64,000 bases of DNA from Kitasatospora cinereorecta (lineage in GTDB: Bacteria; Actinomycetota; Actinomycetes; Streptomycetales; Streptomycetaceae): contig NZ_JAMZDX010000002.1 in assembly GCF_024172095.1 (NCBI RefSeq), positions 620,001-684,000 on the forward strand, given 5' to 3'. Positions 54,886 to 64,000 of this stretch are shown piece after piece. The position numbers and the translations under genes are program-made. The notes under the pieces are model-generated. The model did no database searches, was not told the origin of the DNA, and worked only from the letters and a program-made list of their open reading frames with translations. Position 1 is the stretch's first letter. Each line of letters starts with the position of its first letter.

Positions 54886-55473
54886 GTGCGGGTGCTGGGT
54901 GTGGACCCTGGGCTGACCAGGTGCGGTGTCGGCGTGGTCGACGGCGCGCCCGGGCGTCCGCTGCGGATGGTCGGGGTCGGTGTGGTCCGTACCCCGGCCG
55001 ACGCCGAGATCGGGCAGCGGCTGCTGCAGATCGAGCAGGGCCTGGAGCAGTGGTTCGACGAGCACCGGCCGGAGCTGGTCGCCGTCGAGCGGGTCTTCGC
55101 CCAGCACAACGTACGGACGGTGATGGGGACGGCCCAGGCCTCCGCCGTCGCCATGCTGTGCGCCACCCGCCGGGGGATCCCGGTCACCCTGCACACCCCC
55201 AGCGAGGTCAAGGCCGCCGTCACCGGGTCCGGCCGCGCCGACAAGGCGCAGGTCACCGCCATGGTCACCCGGCTGCTGCGGCTCGACGCGCCGCCCAAGC
55301 CCGCCGACGCGGCGGACGCGCTGGCGCTGGCGATCTGCCACATCTGGCGCGGCGGCGCGACGAACCGGCTGGAAGCGGCAATTCGGGCCAACCACGAGGG
55401 GCGCGAGGAACTGCGCGCCCAGCCCGGCAGTACGTGGGTGCATGGTCGGTCGCGCAGTTCCTCGCGCCCCTGA
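54886..55473 (+). CDS. ruvC: Holliday junction resolvase RuvC
   Basis: 195 residues. RNase H-like fold with [11 protein letters not shown] (catalytic Asp), VAVERVF (Glu) and [12 protein letters not shown] (two Asp). It cuts Holliday junctions bound by RuvAB. GTG 54886 gives the usual VRVLGVDPG start; GTG 54883 is directly before it. The last ~26 codons lie in the dispersed inverted repeat, so the C-terminus (from ~[11 protein letters not shown]) is probably not conserved and the stop lies in the right arm. Confidence 0.93.
   Translation: MRVLGVDPGLTRCGVGVVDGAPGRPLRMVGVGVVRTPADAEIGQRLLQIEQGLEQWFDEHRPELVAVERVFAQHNVRTVMGTAQASAVAMLCATRRGIPVTLHTPSEVKAAVTGSGRADKAQVTAMVTRLLRLDAPPKPADAADALALAICHIWRGGATNRLEAAIRANHEGREELRAQPGSTWVHGRSRSSSRP
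55397..55471. repeat. Dispersed inverted-repeat element (copy B) in the ruvC 3' end
   Basis: Perfect 21-base arms (55397-55417 and 55451-55471) with a 33-base loop. The core matches the arms at 5135-5154 and 5227-5246. It overlaps the end of ruvC and may act as a terminator or attenuator before ruvA. Confidence 0.8.
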
Positions 55474-55505
55474 AAAGACATCGCCCGACCTGAAGGGAAA
55501 CACTG

Positions 55506-56117
55506 GTGATCGCCTTCGTCCAAGGCCCCGTCGCTGCCATCTCCGGCGGAGTCGCCGTTGTCGAGGTGGGCGGCGTCGGCATGGCCGTCCAGTGCACGCC
55601 GACCACCCTCGCCGCTCTCCGCCTGGGTGAGCCCGCGCGGCTGGCGACGTCGCTGGTGGTCCGGGAGGACTCGCTGACGCTGTTCGGGTTCGCGGACGAC
55701 GACGAGCGGGCCACCTTCGAGGTGCTGCAGGCGGCGCCCGGCGTTGGGCCGAAGCTGGCGCAGGCGATCCTGGGCGTGCACAGCCCCGACGCGCTGCGGC
55801 TGGCCATCGCGAGCGGCGACGAGAAGGCGCTGGTCGCGGTGCCGGGCATCGGCAAGGCGAAGGCGGCCAAGCTGCTGCTGGAGTACAAGGACAAGCTGGG
55901 CGCCCCGCACGGTGCGGTCCCCGCGCAGAAGCCGATCGCCACCGGCCCGGCGCCGTGGCACGAGCAGCTGCACGCGGCGCTGACCGGCCTCGGCTACGCT
56001 CCGCGCGAGGCGGACGACGCGGTCGCGGCGGTGAGCGCCGAGGCGGAGGCCCAGCCGACTCCGGACGTGGGCGCGCTGCTGAGGCTGGCCCTGCGCGGCC
56101 TCAACCGATCACGCTAA
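55506..56117 (+). CDS. ruvA: Holliday junction branch migration protein RuvA
   Basis: 203 residues. OB-fold N-terminal domain (IAFVQGPVAAI), two helix-hairpin-helix motifs (APGVGPKLAQAIL and VPGIGKAKAAKLL) and the C-terminal domain III that contacts RuvB. It binds four-way junctions as a tetramer. GTG 55506 follows GAAGGG. It is 52 bases before ruvB. Confidence 0.96.
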   Translation: MIAFVQGPVAAISGGVAVVEVGGVGMAVQCTPTTLAALRLGEPARLATSLVVREDSLTLFGFADDDERATFEVLQAAPGVGPKLAQAILGVHSPDALRLAIASGDEKALVAVPGIGKAKAAKLLLEYKDKLGAPHGAVPAQKPIATGPAPWHEQLHAALTGLGYAPREADDAVAAVSAEAEAQPTPDVGALLRLALRGLNRSR

Positions 56118-56169
56118 AGCAACCTGACGACCTGTCCTCTTGTCGACATTGGCATTGGAGCGAGCCCCG

Positions 56170-57258
56170 ATGAGCCCGTACGAGTCCGACCCCGCCGACC
56201 GCATCGTCACGGCGGCCGCCGACGGTGAGGACCAGGCGGTCGAGGCGGCGCTGCGCCCCAAGCTGCTGGACGAGTTCATCGGCCAGGAGCGGGTCCGCGA
56301 GCAGCTCTCGCTGGTGCTGCAGGCGGCCCGCAAGCGCGGGACGGCGCCGGACCACGTGCTGCTCAGCGGCCCGCCCGGGCTGGGCAAGACCACGCTGTCG
56401 ATGATCATCGCGGCCGAGCTGAACGCCCCGATCCGGATCACCTCGGGCCCGGCCATCCAGCACGCCGGCGACCTGGCGGCGATCCTCTCCTCGCTGAGCG
56501 AGGGGGAGGTGCTGTTCCTCGACGAGATCCACCGGATGTCCCGGCCCGCCGAGGAGATGCTCTACATGGCGATGGAGGACTTCCGGGTCGACGTGATCGT
56601 CGGCAAGGGCCCGGGGGCCACCGCGATCCCGCTGGAGCTGCCGCCGTTCACGCTGGTCGGGGCGACCACCCGGGCCGGCCTGCTGCCGCCGCCGCTGCGC
56701 GACCGGTTCGGCTTCACCGGGCACATGGAGTTCTACGCGCCGGCCGAGCTGCAGCGGGTGGTCCACCGTTCGGCGGACCTGCTGGACGTGGAGATCGACC
56801 CGGCGGGCGCGGCGGAGATCGCCGGCCGCTCGCGCGGCACGCCGCGGATCGCCAACCGGCTGCTGCGCCGGGTGCGCGACTACGCGCAGGTCAAGCACGA
56901 CGGCGTGGTAACCCCGGAGATCGCGGCCCAGGCGCTGGACGTGTACGAGGTGGACGCCCGCGGCCTCGACCGGCTGGACCGGGCGGTGCTGGAGGCGCTG
57001 CTGAAGCTGTTCGGCGGCGGTCCGGTGGGCCTGTCCACGCTGGCGGTGGCGGTGGGCGAGGAGTCGGAGACGGTCGAGGAGGTGGCCGAGCCGTTCCTGG
57101 TGCGCGAGGGCCTGCTGGCGCGGACGCCGCGCGGGCGGATCGCGACCGCGGCGGCGTGGCACCACCTGGGGCTGACCCCGCCGGTGCCGTCGGGGCAGCC
57201 CGGCCGGGGCACGGCGTCGGCCCAGGGTGAACTGTGGGGCCCGACGGGCGGGAGGTGA
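56170..57258 (+). CDS. ruvB: Holliday junction DNA helicase RuvB
   Basis: 362 residues, AAA+ ATPase. Walker [10 protein letters not shown] (Lys73), Walker B FLDEIHR, sensor GATTRAGLL, arginine finger region RDRFGF, and the winged helix at the C-terminus. It drives branch migration with RuvA. ATG 56170 has GGAGCGAG upstream; a TTG at 56140 in frame is less likely. The C-terminal ~25 residues (from VPSGQPGRG) are a variable tail. Confidence 0.96.
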   Translation: MSPYESDPADRIVTAAADGEDQAVEAALRPKLLDEFIGQERVREQLSLVLQAARKRGTAPDHVLLSGPPGLGKTTLSMIIAAELNAPIRITSGPAIQHAGDLAAILSSLSEGEVLFLDEIHRMSRPAEEMLYMAMEDFRVDVIVGKGPGATAIPLELPPFTLVGATTRAGLLPPPLRDRFGFTGHMEFYAPAELQRVVHRSADLLDVEIDPAGAAEIAGRSRGTPRIANRLLRRVRDYAQVKHDGVVTPEIAAQALDVYEVDARGLDRLDRAVLEALLKLFGGGPVGLSTLAVAVGEESETVEEVAEPFLVREGLLARTPRGRIATAAAWHHLGLTPPVPSGQPGRGTASAQGELWGPTGGR

Positions 57259-57423
57259 GGAATCTGTGCATGCCAAGGGTCGCCACTTTCGGCGGCGCAC
57301 TGGCATGCTTGGCGTTGTCCGATCAGTTCGGGTCGCCTAGACTCCGCCGGACCGCCCCTCTCACCCGACGGGCCGACGTACACGCACTGGCCGCCCGGCA
57401 GGCGGCCGAGAAGGACCCTGGCT

Positions 57424-57813
57424 GTGGCTAACCTCATCATTCTCGCCCTCCCGCTCGTCGCGATCTTCCTGATGTTCCGCTCGCAGAAGAAGCGACAGGC
57501 GCAGCAGCAGTCCATGCAGACCGCGCTGCAGCCGGGCTCGGGTGTGCGCACCATCGGCGGCATGTACGCGCTGGTCAAGGCGGTCAACGACGAGACCGTC
57601 GAGCTGGAGCTCGCTCCCGGTGTCGTCGCGCACTACAGCAAGGGCGCCGTCGCGGCCGTCCTGGAGCCGCTGGAGTACGACGCGATCATCAACGGTCGCC
57701 CGCTCGAGGAGGCCGAGGCCGAGGAGGCCGAGGCCGAGCAGAAGCTGAGCCTGGACAAGGACGGCGTTTCGGACTCGGCGCCCGCCGACGGTGAGGCTCC
57801 CGATACCAAGTAG
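57424..57813 (+). CDS. yajC: Preprotein translocase subunit YajC
   Basis: 129 residues. One N-terminal membrane helix (LIILALPLVAIFLMFRSQKKRQ), a conserved core (GSGVRTIGGMYALVKAVNDETVELEL) and an acidic, Glu/Ala-rich tail. It associates with SecDF in the Sec holotranslocon. GTG 57424. The 165-base gap before it holds no visible gene; secD follows after 150 bases. Confidence 0.93.
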   Translation: MANLIILALPLVAIFLMFRSQKKRQAQQQSMQTALQPGSGVRTIGGMYALVKAVNDETVELELAPGVVAHYSKGAVAAVLEPLEYDAIINGRPLEEAEAEEAEAEQKLSLDKDGVSDSAPADGEAPDTK

Positions 57814-57963
57814 TACGGTTCGGGGTCGTACCCCGGCCGCGCGGCAGCCGCCGCAAGCCCACAGGACCTCAGGGCCGCCGCGTGCCCGCCAGCTCAGCCG
57901 TCCCGCCACGAGCCGGACACGGGGGCAGGTGCGCGGTGGCATGGACAGGGAGAAACGAGCAAG

Positions 57964-59757
57964 GTGGCAACACCCAAGTCGCGCCCGCGCGACGGCTACC
58001 CCGGACGGGCGCTGGCGCTCATCCTGGTGGTGACCGTCGGACTGGTCGCCCTCATGTTCGGGACGGGCTACAAGAAGCCCCGTCTCGGAATCGACCTCGC
58101 CGGTGGCACCAGCGTGACGCTGACCGCCAAGTCGGACGACCCCTCCGCGATCAACAAGTCCAACATGGACATCGCCGTCGGGATCATCCAGAAGCGCGTC
58201 AACGGCATGGGCGTCTCCGAGGCGGAGGTCCAGACCCAGGGCAGCAGCAACATCATCGTCAACATCCCCGACGGTGGTGACTCGCAGGCGTCCGTGGAGA
58301 AGGTCGGCGAGACGGCGAAGCTCTACTTCCGCCCCGTCCTGGCGCTGGCCCCGACCGGCGTGACGCCGTCGCCCAACACCGCTGCCACCCCGAGCGGTTC
58401 GGCCGCCCCGAGCGGTTCGGCCTCGCCGAAGGCCACCGGCTCGGCCGCTCCCTCCACCCCGGCGACCGCTGCCTCCCCGAGCGCCAGCGCCTCCAAGGCC
58501 GGCCGTGCCGTCTCCGGCGCCCTGATGGCGGACCCGAGCTCCTCCGCCTCCGCGCCCGCCGGCTCCGCCGCCCCGAGCGCCCCGGCGAGCGCCGCGCCCT
58601 CCGCGCCGAGCGCCGCCGACATGACCGCCGCGCTCACCCAGGGCACCGTCCCGGCCGATCTGCAGCAGCAGTTCGCCTCGCTGGACTGCTCCGTTCCGGC
58701 GCAGCGGCAGAACTACCAGAAGAGCAACGACCCGAACGCCGCCACCGTGGCGTGCTCGTACGACGCCGAGAGCGGTGTCTGGTACAAGTTCGCGCTCGGC
58801 GGTGTCGCGGTGAACGGCCAGGACGTCGCCAAGGCGCAGGCCGCGTACGACACCCAGAACGGCACCGGCTGGCAGGTGCTGCTGAACTTCACCGACGCCG
58901 GCTCCAAGGCCTTCGCGGACACCACCGGCAAGCTGGCGGCCCAGCCGCAGCCGGCCAACCAGTTCGCCATCGTCCTGGACGGCAAGGTGGTCTCCCACCC
59001 GTACGTCCAGTCCGCGATCTCCGGCGGCAGCGCCCAGATCTCCGGCTCCTTCTCGCAGGAGGACGCCAAGGCGCTGGCCAACGTGCTGAGCTTCGGCGCC
59101 CTGCCGCTGGACTTCGTGCAGAGCGACGTCACCACCGTCTCCCCCCAGCTGGGTGGTGAGCAGCTGCAGGCCGGTCTGGTCGCCGGTCTGATCGGCATGG
59201 CCCTGGTGGTCGTCTACTCGCTGATCTACTACCGCGGTCTGGGCCTGGTCTCGATCGCCGGTCTGGTGGTCTCCGCGATCCTGACCTACGCGATCATGAG
59301 CCTGCTCGGCGCCGGCATCGGCTTCGCGCTGAACCTCCCCGCGGTCTGCGGTGCGATCGTGGCGATCGGTATCACCGCCGACTCGTTCATCGTGTACTTC
59401 GAGCGCATCCGTGACGAGGTCCGCGAGGGCGCCCCGCTGAAGGCGGCCGTCCAGCGTGCCTGGCCGCGCGCCCGCCGCACCATCCTGGTCTCGGACTTCG
59501 TGTCCTTCCTGTGTGCCGCGGTGCTCTACCTGGTGTCGGTCGGCAAGGTGCAGGGCTTCGCCTTCACGCTGGGTCTGACCACGCTGCTCGACGTCGTGGT
59601 GATCTTCCTGTTCACCAAGCCGATGATCACCCTGCTGGCCCGCACGAAGTTCTTCGCCAGCGGCCACCCGTGGTCCGGCCTGGACCCGAAGCGGCTCGGC
59701 GCCCGTCCGCCGATCCGTGGTGGTCGCCGCCGTTCCGCCACCGCCAAGGAGGCCTGA
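57964..59757 (+). CDS. secD: Protein translocase subunit SecD
   Basis: 597 residues. First membrane helix ~17-35, then LGIDLAGGTSVTL, the large external P1 region, and five C-terminal membrane helices (~400-570) with VAIGITADSFIVYFERIRDE. SecD with SecF pulls exported proteins across using the proton gradient. A Pro/Ala/Ser-rich insert at ~126-219 interrupts the P1 domain. GTG 57964 has GGGAG about ten bases upstream. Three bases separate it from secF, so the two are coupled. Confidence 0.96.
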   Translation: MATPKSRPRDGYPGRALALILVVTVGLVALMFGTGYKKPRLGIDLAGGTSVTLTAKSDDPSAINKSNMDIAVGIIQKRVNGMGVSEAEVQTQGSSNIIVNIPDGGDSQASVEKVGETAKLYFRPVLALAPTGVTPSPNTAATPSGSAAPSGSASPKATGSAAPSTPATAASPSASASKAGRAVSGALMADPSSSASAPAGSAAPSAPASAAPSAPSAADMTAALTQGTVPADLQQQFASLDCSVPAQRQNYQKSNDPNAATVACSYDAESGVWYKFALGGVAVNGQDVAKAQAAYDTQNGTGWQVLLNFTDAGSKAFADTTGKLAAQPQPANQFAIVLDGKVVSHPYVQSAISGGSAQISGSFSQEDAKALANVLSFGALPLDFVQSDVTTVSPQLGGEQLQAGLVAGLIGMALVVVYSLIYYRGLGLVSIAGLVVSAILTYAIMSLLGAGIGFALNLPAVCGAIVAIGITADSFIVYFERIRDEVREGAPLKAAVQRAWPRARRTILVSDFVSFLCAAVLYLVSVGKVQGFAFTLGLTTLLDVVVIFLFTKPMITLLARTKFFASGHPWSGLDPKRLGARPPIRGGRRRSATAKEA

Positions 59758-59760
59758 CCC

Positions 59761-60873
59761 ATGTCCCTGCGCAACATCGGTCACCGGCTCTACCAGGGCG
59801 AGGTCAGCTTCGACTTCGTCGGCAAGCGCAAGATCTGGTACTCGCTCTCCGGCCTGATCGTGGCGGTCGCCGCCATCGGTCTGGCGATGGGCCTGCACCT
59901 GGGCATCGAGTTCAAGGGCGGCTCGGTCTACACCGTGCACAAGCCCGACCTCACGATCTCGCAGGCGAAGGACATCGCCAACAAGATCACCAACTCGACC
60001 ACCCCGGTGGTCCAGAAGACCGACAAGGGCGACATCCGCATCCAGGTGAGCGCGGAGAACTCGATCTCCTCCGCGACCTTCACCAAGGAGCTCTCGCAGG
60101 ACATCGGTGTCCAGGAGAAGGACATCAACGCCCAGGTGATCGGCCCCTCCTGGGGTGACGAGATCTCCAAGAAGGCACTGCTCGGCCTGGTCATCTTCAT
60201 GGTCCTGGTGACCGCCTACCTGGCGATCGCCTTCGAGTGGCGGATGGCGCTGGCCGCCCTGGTCGCGCTGATCCACGACCTCCTGATCACCATCGGCGTG
60301 TACGCCCTGGTGGGCTTCGAGGTCACCCCGGGCACCGTGATCGGCTTCCTGACCATCCTCGGTTACTCGCTCTACGACACGGTCGTCGTCTTCGACACCG
60401 TGAAGGAGAACACCAAGGGGATCACCAAGCAGAGCAAGCGCACCTACAGCGAGGCCGCGAACCTGGGCCTCAACCAGACCCTGGTGCGTTCCATCAACAC
60501 CACGGTGGTCGCGCTGCTGCCGGTCTCGGCGCTGCTGTTCATCGGTGGCGGCATCCTCGGTGCCGGCACCCTGAACGACATCTCGCTGGCCCTGTTCATC
60601 GGTCTGGCCGCCGGTGCCTACTCCTCGATCTGCGTCGCCACCCCGCTGCTCGCGCAGCTGAAGGAGCAGCAGCCCGAGATGAAGGCCCTGGCCAAGAAGG
60701 TCGCGCTGCGCCGCGCCTCCGACGCCAAGGCCGCGGCCGAGGCCGCCGAGCGCGGTGAGACCCCGGACGGCGAGGACTTCGAGGACGAGGACCTCCCCAC
60801 CGGTATGGTCGGTCAGCGTACGCAGCCGGTGAGCCGGTCCCGCGCCAAGGGACGGCCTTCCGGCAAGCGCTGA
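59761..60873 (+). CDS. secF: Protein translocase subunit SecF
   Basis: 370 residues. GIEFKGGSVY in the external domain and SLYDTVVVFDTVKEN in the conserved membrane region are SecF hallmarks. It has six predicted membrane helices and a charged C-terminal tail with an acidic stretch (DGEDFEDEDLP) and a basic end. It works with SecD. Confidence 0.96.
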   Translation: MSLRNIGHRLYQGEVSFDFVGKRKIWYSLSGLIVAVAAIGLAMGLHLGIEFKGGSVYTVHKPDLTISQAKDIANKITNSTTPVVQKTDKGDIRIQVSAENSISSATFTKELSQDIGVQEKDINAQVIGPSWGDEISKKALLGLVIFMVLVTAYLAIAFEWRMALAALVALIHDLLITIGVYALVGFEVTPGTVIGFLTILGYSLYDTVVVFDTVKENTKGITKQSKRTYSEAANLGLNQTLVRSINTTVVALLPVSALLFIGGGILGAGTLNDISLALFIGLAAGAYSSICVATPLLAQLKEQQPEMKALAKKVALRRASDAKAAAEAAERGETPDGEDFEDEDLPTGMVGQRTQPVSRSRAKGRPSGKR

Positions 60874-60897
60874 GCCCCGACGCCCAAAGGAACCCCC

Positions 60898-61449
60898 GTG
60901 ACCTCCCAGAACACCGACCTGGCCCAGCTCCTCGACAGCCGGATCAGGGACGTGCCCGACTACCCGAAGCCCGGCGTGCTGTTCAAGGACATCGCGCCGC
61001 TGCTGGCCGACGCCGAGGCCTTCGCCGCCCTCACCAGGGCGCTGGCCGAGCGGGCCCGGGAACTCGGCGCCACCAAGGTGGTCGGACTGGAGGCACGGGG
61101 GTTCGTGCTCGCGGCCCCGGCGGCGTTCGCCGCCGGGCTCGGCTTCGTGCCGATCCGCAAGAAGGGCAAGCTCCCCGGCGAGGTCTTCGCCCGCTCGTAC
61201 GAGCTGGAGTACGGCTCGGCCACCCTCGAGGTGCAGTGCGACGCCTTCGCGCCGGGCGAGAAGGTGCTGGTGGTGGACGACGTGCTGGCCACCGGCGGCA
61301 CCATCGCCGCCTCGCTGGACCTGGTCCAGGAGGCCGGCGCCGAACTGGTCGGCGTGGTGGTGCTGATGGAGCTGGGCTTCCTGCCCGGCCGCGAGCGACT
61401 GCTCCCGCACCTGGGCGGCGCCCCGCTGGAGACGCTGATCACGGTGTGA
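60898..61449 (+). CDS. apt: Adenine phosphoribosyltransferase
   Basis: 183 residues. The PRPP-binding loop VLVVDDVLATGGT starts near residue 122, and YPKPGVLFKDI is the N-terminal family motif. It salvages adenine to AMP with PRPP. GTG 60898 follows AAAGGA. The order secF-apt-relA is conserved in actinobacteria. Confidence 0.95.
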   Translation: MTSQNTDLAQLLDSRIRDVPDYPKPGVLFKDIAPLLADAEAFAALTRALAERARELGATKVVGLEARGFVLAAPAAFAAGLGFVPIRKKGKLPGEVFARSYELEYGSATLEVQCDAFAPGEKVLVVDDVLATGGTIAASLDLVQEAGAELVGVVVLMELGFLPGRERLLPHLGGAPLETLITV

Positions 61450-61508
61450 TCCGGCGGGCGGACCGCGGTGGGCGTCGGCCGGTCACGCGGGGTGGGTCGT
61501 GGTGTCGG

Positions 61509-61514
61509 TACCAT
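61509..61514 (+). promoter_or_regulatory. Possible -10 box of relA
   Basis: TACCAT inside GGTACCATG, about 30 bases before TTG 61546. The same octamer precedes thrS. No clear -35. Confidence 0.3.
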
Positions 61515-61535
61515 GAAGATTCACCCCTCTCCACT

Positions 61536-61540
61536 AGGAG
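61536..61540 (+). promoter_or_regulatory. Ribosome-binding site deciding the relA start
   Basis: AGGAG five bases before TTG 61546. It favours TTG over ATG 61513, which would overlap the likely -10 box. Confidence 0.5.
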
Positions 61541-61545
61541 TGTCC

Positions 61546-63942
<2,397 letters not shown>

Positions 63943-63956
63943 TTCCTCCGGGTGCG

Positions 63957-63993
63957 CCCCGTCCCCGTCCCGCCGACACTGACGGGGACGGGG
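63957..63993 (+). terminator. relA terminator
   Basis: Perfect 13-bp stem (63957-63969 with 63981-63993), 11-base loop, 14 bases after the relA stop. Confidence 0.75.
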
Positions 63994-64000
63994 GCGGGCG

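Noticed and set aside
57361..61410. Open frame of about 1350 codons on the minus strand
   Set aside because: Antisense shadow of yajC, secD, secF and apt, all of which have clear family motifs on the plus strand.

Overview
This is a very GC-rich chromosomal segment of a sporulating actinomycete of the Streptomyces/Kitasatospora type. The evidence is uniform third-position G/C bias, GTG/TTG starts, GTGA stop-start overlaps, an almost unchanged copy of the sporulation division protein SsgB, phosphatidylinositol-mannoside (PIM) genes, and the conserved order pdxS-pdxT-yebC-ruvCAB-yajC-secDF-apt-relA. Most of the window is housekeeping. I see no phage, transposase, CRISPR array or defence island.

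Layout. 1-5056: end of a cobalamin region (last codons of an unknown gene; a BluB-CobT fusion with a ~640-residue low-complexity N-terminus; a CysG-like siroheme/cobalamin methyltransferase). 5282-9650: TrmH-type RNA methyltransferase, an XRE-cupin regulator divergent from an AzlC/AzlD amino-acid exporter, and an M48 metalloprotease. 9650-12580: a membrane Ser/Thr kinase and a 64-residue membrane peptide. 12794-13312: tRNA operon Gly-Cys-Val-Val-Val (minus strand). 13599-17698: aminodeoxychorismate synthase and lyase, double GNAT, DsbA-like protein, CGNR regulator. 17935-20318: ssgB, a PGPGW membrane protein, two tRNA-Val(CAC) genes and a DEDDh exonuclease. From 20571: thrS, a HIT hydrolase, an unknown membrane protein, a DCC protein, an EF-G2-like factor, and the coupled PIM genes pgsA, an acyltransferase and pimA, followed by a GH16-like secreted hydrolase. 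51271-63942: CHMI-like tautomerase, a membrane protein, pdxST, yebC, ruvCAB, yajC-secD-secF, apt, relA.

The striking feature is at 20887-50626. The ~9.9 kb from inside thrS to inside the GH16 gene occurs three times as direct (20887-30785), inverted (30786-40729), direct (40730-50626). The outer copies are identical over the 9.4 kb I could align (fixed offset 19,841 bases). The inverted copy, and the first ~490 bases of the third, carry many 1-2 base insertions and deletions that break most genes. Both fold-back points lie on short inverted repeats already present in the unduplicated sequence. The geometry resembles a symmetric tandem inversion duplication or ODIRA product, but errors confined to the middle copy make a fold-back (chimeric) long read in the assembly the likelier cause. 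If so, the real locus is 1-30785 joined directly to 50627-64000, with one copy of each gene. Copy 1 (plus the complete GH16 gene at 50384-51163) should be taken as the reference annotation; copy 2 entries are broken and copy 3 entries are duplicates.

Functional themes: corrin assembly (CysG-like enzyme, BluB-CobT), PIM synthesis (pgsA, acyltransferase, pimA), pyridoxal phosphate synthesis (PdxS/PdxT), Holliday-junction processing (RuvABC), protein export (YajC-SecD-SecF) and stringent response (Rel).
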